A stretch of 64,000 nucleotides of DNA from Symbiodinium natans (taxonomy: Eukaryota > Sar > Dinophyceae > Suessiales > Symbiodiniaceae): contig CAJNDS010000280.1 of assembly GCA_905221605.1 (NCBI GenBank), forward strand, positions 654,392 through 718,391. The letters run 5' to 3'. Each line of letters opens with the position of its first letter. Positions within the stretch are counted from its first letter, which is position 1. Made by a program: the position numbers and the translations under genes. The notes under the pieces were generated by a model that worked only from the letters and a program-made list of their open reading frames with translations, was not told the DNA's origin and did no database searches. Below are positions 18,260 through 29,229 of this stretch, one piece after another.

Positions 18260-19600
18260 ACCCAAGTTTCGGATTTTTGGAAACTCGAGGAATTTGCTCA
18301 AAATCCAAAAAACCCAAAATTCCTCGAGTTTCCAAAATCCAAAAATCCAAAAATCCCAACCCCAGTTTCGGATTTTTGGAAACTCGAGGAATTTGCTCAA
18401 AATCCAAAAAAAACCCAAAATTCCTCGAGTTTCCAAAAATCCAAAAACCCCAACCCCAGTTTCGGATTTTTGGAAACTCGAGGAATTTGCTCAAAATCCA
18501 AAAAAACCCAAAATTCCTCGAGTTTCCAAAATTCCAAAAATCCAAAAACCCCAACCCCAGTTTCGGATTTTTGGAAACTCGAGGAATTTGCTCAAAATCC
18601 AAAAAAACCCAAAATTCCTCGAGTTTCCAAAATTCCAAAAATCCAAAAATCCCAACCCCAGTTTCGGATTTTTGGAAACTCGAGGAATTTGCTCAAAATC
18701 CAAAAAAAACCCAAAATTCCTCGAGTTTCGAAAATTCCAAAAATCCAAAAACCCCAACCCCAGTTTCGGATTTTTGGAAACTCGAGGAATTTGCTCAAAA
18801 TCAAAAAAACCCAAAATTCCTCGAGTTTCCAAAAATCCAAAAATCCCAACCCAAGTTTCGGATTTTTGGAAACTCGAGGAATTTGCTCAAAATCCAAAAA
18901 AACCCAAAATTCTCGAGTTTCCAAAAATCCGAAACTGGGGTTGGGGTTTTTGGATTTGTGGAATTTTGGAAACTCGAGGAATTTTGGGTTTTTTTGGATT
19001 TTGAGCAAATTCCTCGAGTTTCCAAAAACCCGAAACTGGGGTTGGGATTTTTGGATTTTTGGAATTTTGGAAACTCGAGGAATTTTGGGTTTTTTTGGAT
19101 TTCGAGGCTCCCGCTCGAGTTTCTAAAAATCCAAACCTTGGGGTGGAATTTTTGGATTTTGGGAATTTTGGAAACTCGAGGAATTTTGGGTTTTTTTGGA
19201 TTTTGAGCAAATTCCTCGAGTTTCCAAAAATCCGAAACTGGGGTTGGGATTTTTGGATTTTTGGAATTTTGGAAACTCGAGGAATTTTGGGTTTTTTTTG
19301 GATTTTGAGCAAATTCCTCGAGTTTCCAAAAATCCGAAACTTGGGTTGGGGTTTTTGGATTTTTGGAAACTCAGGTTTTGGTGAGATTCTTTTAGGGGTT
19401 CTGCACCCATGAGAAATATGAATTTGGAAACTCGAGCGGGAGCCTCAAAATCAAAAAATCGAGCAAATTCCTCGAGTTTCCAAAATTCCAAACCTTGGGG
19501 TGGGTTTTTTTGGGTTTTTGGAATTTTGGAAACTCGAGGAATTTGCCCGATTTTTGGATTTTGAGGCTCCCGCTCGAGTTTCCAAAAATCCAAACCTTTG
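18260..19600. repeat. Inverted arrays of a ~100-bp palindromic unit
   Basis: The unit holds GGAAACTCGAGGAATTTGCT and its complement AATTCCTCGAGTTTCC, so each unit is itself hairpin-forming. About seven units run one way (18260-18925), then the orientation flips and four to five run the other way (18930-19370), with remnants to 19600. Long ORFs here on both strands are translations of this repeat. Confidence 0.92.
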
Positions 19601-19659
19601 GGGTGGATGTTTGGATGTTTGGATTTTTGGATTTTTAGAAACTGGATTTTTGATAAGAG

Positions 19660-20690
19660 TTTTTCAGGGGTTCTTATATGATTCCTTATTATGTTTTAGG
19701 CTGCCTATTAAATTTAATAATACTCCTGTTCACTTTAACGGGAGTCCTTATTTAATTAACAAGACTCCTAATCATTTTACTAGCATTCTAAGTGATTTTC
19801 AATGGCAATGGGATTCCTGTATTTGTTTAATGGGGTTCGTGTTAGATTTTAAAGGATGCCTGTTAAAGGACTTTATTGGGTTTAATATTGATTCCTATTC
19901 ATTTCAATCAAATGCCAAATAATTGGAATCCGATTCTGAGTAATTGTAATAACATTCTTCTTCCTAGTTAGTTTTAATAAAAGTCTTAGAAATTTAAAAA
20001 GCTTCATAACAAATTTTATACATATTCCTATTAATTTCAATAGGCTTCTTATTCATTTTCATAAGATGTCTTATTCATTTCAATTGGACTCGAAGTAATG
20101 TTATTGTAACTCTCATTTGTTTTTTTGGCAATCCTGTTAATTAAATGTTTTAATAGTGTTTATTATAATTCTAACAGTACGACTCTTAGTGTTTGAAGTT
20201 TTGAAGGGTCCACATGACTTTTTTGAAAGAATTTTATTGGCTCCTCTTAATCCTTTAATAGGATTCATCTTCATGTTACACGGATTCCTGTTACTCTTAA
20301 AAAGAATTCATAGATTCTTTTGTCGGGTTCCTATTAATTTTAATAGCATTCCTATGAATTCAAAAGGGTTCCTATTCATTTGAATGGCCTTCCTATGGTT
20401 CCTCTGAATTTAGGACGCCAAGAAGTTTTAATAGGAGCTTCTACGTATTTCAACCAGGTTCTTATTAATTGTACTAGGATTCTTACTAAGTTTTCAAAAA
20501 AGACTCGTCTTAATTTCAATAGGGTTCTCATTCATTTTAATGGGGTTCCTATTGATTTAAATAGGATTCCTATTGAACTCATACGAAGCCTATGAATCCT
20601 AATAAACTTAATAGGAACCCAAGTAAAACTAAGAGCAACCTTATTAAAATTAATAGCAATCCACGATGTCGAGCAAATTGTTCAGGTCCT
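19660..20690. repeat. AT-rich diverged minisatellite
   Basis: Roughly 30-35-bp units built on TTCCTATTNATTT and AATAGGATTC recur across 1 kb. Copies are diverged but clearly periodic. ORFs in this stretch are read through it and are not supported. Confidence 0.75.
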
Positions 20691-20904
20691 TACAGCATGC
20701 GTCCTTCTCACATCTGTCTGCATCTTTCATTGCGAACACAAAGCCGTACTAATCGAAAAAAATATGCTCTATTGTGTGTTAACGTGTCTGGCTACTGTGT
20801 GCAGCTATGCTGTCCGTCGCGCCCTCAGCCTTTTTTTTCGCTTCCGGGGTCTGTCGAGGGGGGGGGGTGAGCATATATATATATATAAATGGCGCAGCGT
20901 CGCT

Positions 20905-21170
20905 GCCCCCCCCCCCCCCCCACCCCCCCCCATGGTCCCCCCCCCCATGGTCCCCCCCCCCCATGGCCCCCCACAAATTCTTTCCCCGCCCCGCCCCCCT
21001 GTGGTTTGGGCCCTTGTGTGGGGAAGTGTGGTTGGGTTTAGGGTTCAGGGTTTAGGGTTTAGGGGTTAGCGGTTTAGAGTTTAGGGTTTGGGGTTTAGAG
21101 TTTAGGGGGGGTGGGGGTGGGTGGGGGGGGGGATACCATGGGGGGGGGGGGTACCGACACGGGACACGGA
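20905..21170. repeat. C/G homopolymer tracts and TTTAGGG fragments
   Basis: C-runs with three CCATGG interruptions (20905-20995), a short TTTAGGG-like array (21030-21110), then G-runs. Low-complexity; no gene. Confidence 0.8.
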
Positions 21171-21575
21171 ACCATAAATATAGTTCGGGAACATTAAGGG
21201 TCCCTTCTAGGGTCCCTCCTTATCCCTTTACAGAGTGTTGTATCCGGCTCTTCGCGCTGGCATCGGGAGGGGCCTGAGGGGGAGGTGGGGTGGGGGTGGG
21301 ATGTTGGGGTGGGCACACAGGTGGTGGGGGAGGGCAAGGGAGGGGGTTGGAGGGGTTCGGAGGGGTTGGCGTCACGTTGCTGACGCTGCTGAGAGCGTTC
21401 TTTTTGTCGCAGTTGCTCCTGAACCCTAAACTTACCCTAAACCCGAAACCCGAAACCCTAAACCCTAAACCCTAAACCCTAAACCTTGACACTTCATGTG
21501 CCAAGTTGTTCAGTACCTGTAGCTTTTATTGTTGGCAGCTTCGCCTCTCCATGGTGGGCCTCCTCCCCAAGCTGT

Positions 21576-21690
21576 GTACCCAGAGACTCCAACATCCCTT
21601 AATTAAGGAATATACCTTAAATTGTAATAGGATCCCTAATATGATTTAAGGTATAATCCTTATTTAAGGGATATTGGAGTCTCTGGGTAG
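21576..21690. mobile_element. Introner-like element with GT...AG ends
   Basis: 115 bp. It starts GTACCCAGAGACTCCAACAT and ends GATATTGGAGTCTCTGGGTAG. The terminal repeats are nearly perfect over 20 bp, and a second inner pair (AAGGAATATACCTTAAAT and ATTTAAGGTATAATCCTTA) makes the whole element a hairpin. The first two and last two bases form a GT-AG intron frame. Flanking exons are not identified. Confidence 0.75.
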
Positions 21691-21906
21691 ACTAAATTGA
21701 CTAAATTAATGGTTGAAAGGCCCCGCTGCATAGGGTTTAGGTTCAGGAGTTTAGTGTTTAGGGTTTAAGGTTTGGGGACTGAACACCCCAATATCCCCCA
21801 ATACTTGCACTCCTAAAAAAAGCACTAACCCCTGCACAGCACCCTAAACCTTGCAACGGTGCTTTAGGACTAGGACTACCGGGGTTGGTGCTTCGGGTTC
21901 TCTTGG

Positions 21907-22025
21907 CTTACTGTTGACTAGCGAATGAGGGAATGGGGTACCCTATATCCCCCTATATATACCCTTTAAGGGACTATATCGGGTACTGTACCTCATTCCC
22001 TCACTCCCTACTAACCAACAGTAAG
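21907..22025. mobile_element. Introner-like element, CTGTTGGTTAGTAGG family, copy 1
   Basis: 119 bp. Ends CTTACTGTTGACTAGCGAAT and CCCTACTAACCAACAGTAAG are inverted, and GGTACCC/GGTACTG inner repeats also pair. Reading from GCTTAC to GTAAG gives GC...AG termini. The second copy is at 58242-58357, about 36 kb away. Confidence 0.75.
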
Positions 22026-22334
22026 CTGGGGGATGTCTTTGGGCTTCCGATCTTTTCTCTGCTGTTTGCGGGTGGCTTGAGATTTTAAGGCTCCGGCGCC
22101 TGCTGCCAAAGAACATGTTGGGAAGACAGCAACGGTTTCGGGCTTGGGGCTTGGGGTTTGGGGGTTTAGGGTTTAGGCCCCTAAACCCTGAACCCGGGCT
22201 GCGGCTGTATGGAAGCCCAAACTCGGCGACACCACGCCTGCCCTGAAGTCCCGGAAAGTAGTCTACCCTGGCCAGTGGCCTGCACTAGAAAGGGTGCACA
22301 GGGTTGTTACAAAAAAAAATCCCTAAACCCTCAG

Positions 22335-22404
22335 CGCCACTGCTGGAGTCTCACAACCAGGACGTGTCGAACCTGGCAAGCCTCCCCGGCGGACGTCTTC
22401 CCGG
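22335..22404 (+). CDS. Candidate internal exon
   Basis: Between CCCTCAG and GTGTTA it reads PLLESHNQDVSNLASLPGGR then LP. Not recognised; 'QDVSNLA' is reminiscent of helical repeats. Confidence 0.4.
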
Positions 22405-22915
22405 GTGTTAGGAGGTTGTTAGGGCTTCGGCTTCCAACTTATGTCATTCTCGGGGTCTAGAAGGATTTTGGGGGTAAGAAGTACAGGTATAGTTGGTTTT
22501 TAAGTACCATGAACCTCCAAGTAGGCTATCCTCAGCCCGTAGCCTTCCCCCAACCGCCTTCCTGTTTGAAATTTCAGTCGGCCTTGCTGCAACAGCGAAT
22601 GCACGAGATATTGTGACTTGCAATCAAATACATCGGGTATGACCTGGACGGTGACAGAGGGGGAAGTCGGTCGCTTGGGGAGTTCGAAACAACACGAAAC
22701 AAATACATCAGTTTCCAGGACTTGTTGGGCCTAAACCCTCAACCCTGAAAAAAAACAAAAACAAAGACAGTTTCCCGGGATATCTGGCGCGCAACCCACG
22801 ATCCGTTTGAAAAAAATTCGCTTGTTCAGTCTCGACGTGTTGTTACTCTTGTTGCAGACTCCTGGATTTTTTCTGTGTTGATTGTCATTTTTGATGGTTT
22901 AGGGGTTAGGGTTTG
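22405..22915. other. Spacer with one MITE fragment
   Basis: A right-end fragment of the GGAGGTTCATGG family lies at 22498-22520. The remainder is unique sequence without a supported gene. Confidence 0.4.
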
Positions 22916-23010
22916 GCATGTTCCCCCTGACACAACAGTCCTTAATGGGGATGATAACAGGGGGTACTATAATCCCTATTAAGGACTGTTGGTGTAAGGG
23001 AGATCCCAAG
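22916..23010. mobile_element. MITE-like element, CTAACAGTCNTTAATAGG family, copy 3
   Basis: GCATGTTCCCCCTGACACAA at the left and GGACTGTTGGTGTAAGGGAG at the right, with CAGTCCTTAATGGGG and CCTATTAAGGACTG pairing inside. Read as an intron it would be GC...AAG. Confidence 0.65.
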
Positions 23011-23429
23011 GTTCAGGGTTCTGAACGCGACATTCCTGCGAAGCTTTGCGGGAGATTGGGCTCCTCGACCCTACTCCCGAAACCCTAGCTTCAAGCCCCC
23101 AGCACAATGACCCTAAACCCTAAGATCCCCTAACCCCCTAAACCCCTAAACCCTGAACCCTGAACCCTGGAGTTGTGCGTTCCTGCATTTGATGAAGCAC
23201 ATGAACCCATTTTCGGGCCTCTAGCTGCAGGCGGGCGTGAGTCAAGGGTTGAGGGTTGAGGGTTGGTAAAAAGTTGTGGGTTGAGGGTTCAGGGTTTAGG
23301 GTTTAGGGGCTTGGGGGGTTTTGGGAATTATTGGTTTTGGGGGTTTAGGGGTTTTGGGGGGTTTGGGGGTTTAGGGGTTTGGGGGGTTTGGGGGTTTAAT
23401 ATAAACCCGGGGTTGAAGGGTTGAGGGTT

Positions 23430-24190
23430 TAGCAGGATCTAGTCGAACATTGTTGCCCCAGTCGAGCCTCACGGGGGCCTTGTGCACGGCAGAAAGGCTG
23501 GGGATGTTGGACGTTTTCGTCTTCGTCAACCACTATTTGCTTACGAACCACCCGAAAAATACAAAATCTTCTTCGTAGCTCTGAAGCAAATCGTAGTAGA
23601 TGGTGGTAGATGCTGCTGAACATGTCGTTTGTCACAGTCACAGTATTTGTTGCGCACATCTGCTAAGCACGTTCGCAGCAATTTCCGATCTGAAAAGACA
23701 TGGATCGCCCGCGAAGACCAATGATCGCTTGCGAGAGTTTTGCCGCAACATTGGCCCGACCGTATGGAGTGTCGTTGCTGCAACATGTCTGGCAATACAT
23801 AGCATCATGCTGGAAAGTCGCCGCTGCTATAAACCTCAACACGCACGAGCTTGCCACCCGAAACCACATGTTGCGTTTTGTAGCTGATGCAACTGCAAGG
23901 ATCTGCGTGAATATCATGAACATCCTCGCAAGGGCAATATTTAAGAAGAGCCGTCTCCCTTACGGCTTCTTAGTTGGGCGCCTTCTTCGCGCAAGAACAA
24001 GTCCTCGAACACAGTTTTGTGTATTTCCTTCTCTCTTTGTAAGTCACATTCTGGTCCCTTGGCGTTTTTTCCAGCGTGGCAGCATGCTCCTTGCAATCAA
24101 GGGAGTTTCGGGTACCAAAAACCAGCTCTAAATTCAGATCCTCGCCCGTAGAAAAAGGAAGTCCTTGAGATTCAAAAGGGCAACTCAATC
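23430..24190. other. Array-free segment with overlapping ORFs, unassigned
   Basis: About 750 nt lack telomere-like repeats and stay open in several frames on both strands (for example 23700-24131 plus, 23663-23923 minus). None shows a motif I recognise. It could be a diverged retrocopy or an exon with 3' UTR; I cannot choose a frame. Confidence 0.3.
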
Positions 24191-24234
24191 CCACCCCTTA
24201 CAGCCATAAACCCTCAATCCCCCGAGTGGGCTCT

Positions 24235-25020
24235 CAGATCACCTGCACGCCAGGTGCGCTGGCTCGATTGGAGTGCTGGGACCCCCTGAACTTTGGGGCT
24301 TAGGCTTTGGCAGTTAGGGCGCTTAGGTGTAGTTAGGGTGTATGAGGGTTTGAGGCTTTAACGTTTTTGGGGTTTGGGATTGTATTGGGTTTCGGATTCA
24401 CGGCTTAGGTTCCTGTGTAGAGCGGACATACCGCGGAACTGAGGTGTAAGTTTTGGGGTTCGGATCTCGGGTTTCCATAAACTGCCGGCCTTGCTGGAAC
24501 TTCCATGGGCCGACATTCCACACGCCTTGGAACCCTCCCCCCACTGAGGGCTTGGCGTCCTAGCCCTAAACCCAACAAAGCCTGAACCTAGACTCCAATC
24601 ATCCGGAAGTTTGCTGACCCACCTCAAGACCACCCACTTACAACGCCCCTCAGGTTTTTGATTTTTGATGTTTTTATGGCAGGCGCATGGGTACCTCCAC
24701 TGTCTCCAGTCTTAGATCTCTCCCAAACCTGAACGCTAAACCCTAAACCCTAAGCCCAAAACCCAAAACCCAAAACCCTAAACCCTGAACCCTGAACCCT
24801 AAACCCTAAACCCTAAACCTTGAACCCTAAACCCTAAACCCTGAACCTTAAGCCCTAAACCCTAAACTAAAACATGTAGCTGTTGGAACGTAGGGGAGCC
24901 CGAAGCCTGAACTGCTACTTGCTCTAGAACCCCTCAAAAACTCAACATATTCTTCCTTTTCAGGGCAATATAGGGATTTGTAGCCTTGATTTCTGGGGGG
25001 TTCTTAAGCAAATACTACGT
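24235..25020. other. Spacer with CCCTAAA blocks
   Basis: C-rich telomere-like heptamers with CCCAAAA and CCCTGAA variants at 24728-24865; otherwise unique sequence. No supported gene. Confidence 0.5.
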
Positions 25021-25061
25021 AGTCCCCAAAGCCTAAACCCTAAACCCTAAACCCTAAGCAG

Positions 25062-25173
25062 GTAGTGTTGAAGGGTTTGGAGGACGCTGCAGCATTTACA
25101 GCCCTGGCGAAAGCCGGGCCTCTCTGCGTGGAGCTGGGAGACCCTTGTCTTCATGGTTCTGAGTGGTTCAGGG
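25062..25173 (+). CDS. Candidate internal exon
   Basis: After CCCTAAGCAG (array-derived acceptor) it reads VVLKGLEDAAAFTALAKAGP then LCVELGDPCLHGSEWFR. The donor is the GT of a TTTAGGG block. The product is not recognised. Confidence 0.5.
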
Positions 25174-25833
25174 GTTTAGGGTTTAGGGTAAGCTTAGGGT
25201 TTACGGACATGTTGGGGATGTGTAGGGCTTCGGGTCTGGGGATTGGGTTTGCTTTCAAGATGCATGGCCCCCACTAGGTCTCTTTTGTGGGGGAGGTTGG
25301 CTGAGGCCGAACACTAAGCATCTCCGTTCCTCAGCATGTTTCTGTTGTCAATGTGTTCGCTTTGTTTAATGTAACTGATTGCCAAAGAATCGTTTCACGA
25401 ACATCTTCTTTCTTGGATTATGTCCCGCCCGAAGCACCGTAAGACGGGTTCATCAGACCAGGCGCCCATGATACAAACTACTATTGCTTAAGAACCCGAA
25501 CAGAAAATACAAATCTTTATATTGCCCTTATAAGGCAGACTATTTTGTGTTTTTGGGGCGCTCTGAAGCAATCCGTAGCAAGGGTTTAGGCGCGAGCTTT
25601 CTGGATTTACCAACCGCCCAAAATCCGCCCAAGGTTCTGAGACTGGAGAGCAAGTCCATGAGGAACCCAACCCTACAACGCGGCTCTACATCCCACTTGC
25701 AATTGCCATGTAGGTACCCGAACCCCCTTTGGCCTTTGTGCTTAAGGGACTTAGAGGATTCAGGGAACTGTAGAGGCCCAGGTTTGAACCTGCCGTGAAA
25801 GTCCCTCCCAAAACCTTAATTAAATTCATTCAG

Positions 25834-25886
25834 GAAATTGCTTCGCTGTTGAACGCCCTGGCGCACTTTCTGAAGCCGGCGGCCCT
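25834..25886 (+). CDS. Candidate internal exon
   Basis: Between TTCATTCAG and GTAATG. It can read EIASLLNALAHFLKPAAL (repeat-like) in phase 0. In phase with the exon at 25062 it reads NCFAVERPGALSEAGGP. Both are open, so the frame is unresolved. Confidence 0.45.
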
Positions 25887-26161
25887 GTAATGCGCTAAAC
25901 CCTCAACACCCCTAAAACCCAGAGTGTATAAAGGGTGTGGGATCTGGCGCGTTTAAGGGATTCGGCTTGCTAGGGTTTAGGGTTCAGGGTTCAGGGTTTT
26001 CAGGGTTTGGGGGCTTTAGGGTCTTCAGGGTTCTTGTGTTTCGGGGGTGTAGTCTAGAGTCCCTGGCAGGTCTAGGGTTTAAGTTTAGCCTTTACACCAT
26101 GGACCCTTTAATATGCACGAACCCTTTCAGCTCTTGCAGCCCTCTAAGCCCCACATGTCAG

Positions 26162-26205
26162 GTGCTGCCCCACATAAGTTCGAGCTTTGCAGGCTTGACC
26201 TGCGG
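26162..26205 (+). CDS. Candidate internal exon
   Basis: Reads VLPHISSSFAGLTCG between ATGTCAG and GTTTCAGGG. Short and unassigned. Confidence 0.35.
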
Positions 26206-26225
26206 GTTTCAGGGCTATCCGAGTA

Positions 26226-26776
26226 CACGGGGTTTAGGGTTTAGGGTTTAGGGTTTAGGGTTTTGGGCGATTTTGGGTTTAGGGCGGTTTAGGGTTTTGG
26301 GATGTAGGGTCTAGGGGGTTTGGGGCTGAGCAGGAGATCCTCTCCCACCCGTTGCGAATTCCCTCAAACCTCCCTTACCAGATCTAGGGTTTAGGGTTTA
26401 GGGCTTAGGGTTTAGGGTTTAGGGTTTAGGGTTTAAAAACCTCCGTTACCAGATCTAGGGTTTAGGGTTTAGGGCTTAGGGTTTAGGGTTTAGGGTTTAG
26501 GGTTTAGGGTTTAGGGCTGGGGTTTAGGGTTTAGCATGTGTGGGCAAGGCACAGGGCTTCGCCGGCAAGGCACACGGCATTGTCGACAAGGCAAGCTGGC
26601 CTTGCCAACGAAGCCTGGGCAAATCCGCTCAAGACCCTCCCGGTCTGAGAAAGGTTGGGCATCCTGGGCCCGAATGGGCAGGTCTGTTTAGGGTTTAGGG
26701 TTTAGGGTTTAGGGTTTAGGGTTTAGGGTTTAGGGTTTAGGGTTTAGGGTTTAGGGTTTAGGGTTTAGGGTTTAGG
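26226..26776. repeat. TTTAGGG arrays with a duplicated junction
   Basis: Blocks at 26228-26330, 26383-26535 and 26690-26776. The segment 'CCAGATCTAGGGTTTAGGG' occurs twice (26378 and 26451), a local duplication. Between the blocks lies a GGCAAGGC-rich stretch at 26545-26685. Confidence 0.9.
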
Positions 26777-26890
26777 GAGGCAAGGCCCAAATCTTCGTGG
26801 GCACGGCCCAAATCTTCGTGGGCAATCTTCGTGGGGCCAAGGCCCAAATCTGCGTGGGCAAGGCCCAAATGGGGCAAGGCTCGGGGGTGC
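26777..26890. repeat. GGCAAGGCCCAAATCTTCGTG minisatellite
   Basis: Four to five units of about 21-27 bp with CAAGGCCCAAATC and TTCGTGGG cores, directly after a TTTAGGG array. Confidence 0.85.
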
Positions 26891-27044
26891 TTTAAGGCTT
26901 ACGGTTTAGAACCCTAGTGCATGGAGCCTAGGGATTATGGATTGAGTAACCCTTATCTTTTCCTAATGTTCTGGGATCCAAAGGGTGGATATTCAAACCG
27001 AACTACTGAACGCTTGAACTTGAGATGCTGAACCCTTGACCCTA

Positions 27045-27335
27045 GACCCTAAGACCCCACTGCCTAAGACCCTAAGACCCTAAGACCCTAAGACCCTAAG
27101 ACCCGAAGACCCTAAGACCCTAAGACTGCCTAAGGCCCTAAGACCCTAAGACCCTAAGACCCTAAGAGCCTAAGACCCTAAGACTCTAAGACCCTAAGAC
27201 CCTGAGACCCTGAGACCCTGAGACCCTGAGACCCTGAGACCCTGAGACCCTAAGACCCTGAACCCTAAACCCTAGCCCCAAACCCTAACCCGTAGCCCCA
27301 AACCCTAAACCCTAAACCTTAAGACCCTAAGACCC
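27045..27335. repeat. CCCTAAGA octamer array grading into CCCTGAGA
   Basis: About 25 octamers. The first two thirds are CCCTAAGA and a homogeneous run of CCCTGAGA follows (27200-27245). An octamer derivative of the telomere-like heptamer. Confidence 0.95.
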
Positions 27336-27339
27336 TAAG

Positions 27340-27428
27340 ACCGCCAACCCAACATCCTGAAAGACGAAGGCAAGGTCCGCCACCTGCCGGGGGCCCACGA
27401 ATTGCATGGACCAGTTTGGGGAAACTAG
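27340..27428 (+). CDS. Candidate terminal exon
   Basis: After CCCTAAG it reads RQPNILKDEGKVRHLPGAHE then LHGPVWGN and TAG. The minus strand is also open here (PRQVADLAFVFQDVGLA, repeat-like), so strand is not certain. The surrounding exons are plus-strand. Confidence 0.4.
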
Positions 27429-27432
27429 GGGG

Positions 27433-27645
27433 GAGTTTAGGGTTTAGGGTTAAGGGCTTAGGGTTTAGGGTTTAGGGTTTAGGGTTTAGGAGTTTTGGGG
27501 TTTAGGGGTTTTGGGCTTGGGGTTCAGGAGTGTCAGGGTTTAGGAGTGTCAGGGTTGAGGGGTTCAGGGTTTAGGAGTCTTAGGGTTTAGGGGTTTAGGG
27601 TTAGGGGTTCAGGGCTTCAGGGTTTAGGGTTTAGGGTTTAGGGGG
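27433..27645. repeat. TTTAGGG array, degenerate
   Basis: G-rich heptamers with GGGTTTAGGAGTGTCAGGG-like variants, right after the candidate terminal exon. Confidence 0.85.
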
Positions 27646-27939
27646 GATTCTTACGGGAATCCCAACGCACTATACAAGCTAGTACAGTGGGCTCCAGTTC
27701 CCCGCAGTAGGCTCCACTCCCCGATAGTAGGGGTCATGTGGTTTGGATCATGTAGTGTTTAGACTTGGCCGGTAACCTCCCTAAACCCGAAACCCTAAAC
27801 CCTGAACCCTGAACCCTAAACCACAATATATATATATATATATATATGTCCTATCTCCTTGAATGAGATGCTTCAAGAACCCCAGGCCGACTTTTGGTAG
27901 GCAACTCAGGCATCCTGTTAAGTGCAGGGGTGAAACCTA

Positions 27940-28305
27940 AACTGAAACCCTAAACCCTAAACCCTAAGCCCTAAGCCCTAAGCCCTAAACCCTAAACCCT
28001 AAACCCTAAACCCTAAACCCTAAACCCTGAACCCTGAACCCTGAACCCTGAACCCTAAACCCTAAACCCTAACCAGGGTTCAAGTTTTTGGGTGGAGGAC
28101 AGCTGAGCGGCTGTCTTCCTTGGTGATGTAGCCCGCAGATTCCTAGACAAGCTGAAACCCTTAAACCTGAAGGTTTCGGGTATTTGGGGTCAAGATCCCT
28201 AATCCCTAAACCCTAAACCCTAAACCCTAAACCCTAAACCCTAAACCCTAAACCCTAAACCCTAAACCCTAAACCCTAAACCCTAAACCCTAAACCCTAA
28301 ACCAG
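27940..28305. repeat. CCCTAAA arrays
   Basis: Blocks at 27940-28075 (with CCCTAAG and CCCTGAA sub-runs) and 28200-28303. An (AT)n tract lies upstream at 27826-27847. Confidence 0.92.
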
Positions 28306-28437
28306 GCTCCGAAGTTACCCAGAGTCCAAGCGTAGGGCTTAGAAGTTTTTGGTTTGGTGGATCAGGTTTCCTATGCTGCCTCAGGAGCCGGCCTCCACCC
28401 TGGAATGTGGACCAGGGTCTTACCCTAAAAAAGGGTT

Positions 28438-28550
28438 CAGGGTTTGGGGTTTAGGGTTAGGGTTTAGGGTTTAGGGTTTAGGGTTTAGGGTTTAGGGTTT
28501 AGGGTTTAGGGTTTAGGGTTTAGAGGTTTTTATGGTTTAGGGTTTAGGGA
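28438..28550. repeat. TTTAGGG array
   Basis: About 13 heptamers. Confidence 0.92.
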
Positions 28551-28575
28551 TGTCCAACTGCCCCTGGTTTTGCGG

Positions 28576-28761
28576 TCAGTCCCAAGCTTGTGCACGCGAG
28601 GTGATCGCTTGCCCATGAAGACGGACGTCAAAAAGCAGGCAAGCATAGAACCGACGCTTCAAACAGCGCAGGGTGGATGAGAGCGCAGCGATGCCCGCGC
28701 TGCCTGTTAGGCGTGGTTCAAAAACTTCGACTGGGACAAGTGCGCCAGCTTGAGTATGCGT
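28576..28761 (-). CDS. Candidate minus-strand terminal exon, weak
   Basis: On the minus strand, after GGGTTCAG, 61 codons are open to TGA, with AGIAALSSTLRCLKRRFYAC in the middle. It could be a repeat-like protein end, but it is the only minus-strand exon candidate of this kind, so chance is a real possibility. Confidence 0.25.
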   Translation of the reverse strand, partial: THTQAGALVPVEVFEPRLTGSAGIAALSSTLRCLKRRFYACLLFDVRLHGQAITSRAQAWD

Positions 28762-28765
28762 CTGA

Positions 28766-28875
28766 ACCCTAACACCCCAACACCCTAACACCCTAACACC
28801 CTAACACCCTAACACCCTAACACCCTAGCACCCTAACACCCTAGCACCGTAACACCCTAGCACCCTAACACCCTT
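28766..28875. repeat. CCCTAACA octamer array
   Basis: Thirteen CCCTAACA/CCCTAGCA units; another octamer derivative distinct from that at 27045-27335. Confidence 0.95.
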
Positions 28876-28999
28876 TCAGGGTGTGGTTTTTTGGCAGCAT
28901 TTGGCTTGCTCCCTGCGCCTGAGCCCTGCACCAAACGACCCCTTCAGAAGGCCTCAGCTCAGTTCGCAATTCACGAGCCTTTGGGGTGTTCAGCGTGCC

Positions 29000-29130
29000 C
29001 TAAGCCCTAAACCATGAACCCTAAACCCTAAACCCCTAAACCCTAAACCCCAAACCCTAAACCCTACACCCTAAACCCCAACCCTAAACCCCAAAACCCT
29101 AAACCCCAAACCCCAAACCCTAAACCCTGA
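29000..29130. repeat. CCCTAAA array with CCCCAAA variants
   Basis: C-rich block leading to the acceptor of the exon at 29139. Confidence 0.88.
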
Positions 29131-29138
29131 ACCGTGAG

Positions 29139-29229
29139 AGCTACGTAGCTGTGGAGCCCGAGGATGCCGCCGCCGTCGTGGAGTCAGCCTTCGACGCAGC
29201 GTCATCCTCGGCGTCGCTGGTGTTGGAGG
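29139..29229 (+). CDS. Exon B1, Ala/Ser-rich
   Basis: Reads SYVAVEPEDAAAVVESAFDA then ASSSASLVLE, phase 1 out. It joins B2 in frame across an intron made only of telomere-like repeats. Confidence 0.6.

Larger units (their letters stand above)
18124..20890. mobile_element. Large terminal-inverted-repeat element with satellite cargo
   Basis: The left end has (AT)n then GGTCA, a C-run and CTCGACAGACCCCGGAA (18126-18170). The right end has TTCCGGGGTCTGTCGAG, a G-run, TGAGC and (AT)n (20842-20887), which is the complement. About 2.7 kb lies between, almost all repetitive: an inverted array of a CTCGAGTTTCC-containing unit and an AT-rich minisatellite. No transposase is visible, so it would be non-autonomous. 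Confidence 0.65.

Noticed and set aside
18102-19593. Long ORFs (up to 356 codons) on both strands
   Set aside because: They are translations of the CTCGAG-containing palindromic satellite; the same peptide recurs in all frames.
26545-26890. CRISPR-like array
   Set aside because: GGCAAGGC repeats are contiguous and degenerate without unique spacers of constant length; the context is eukaryotic.
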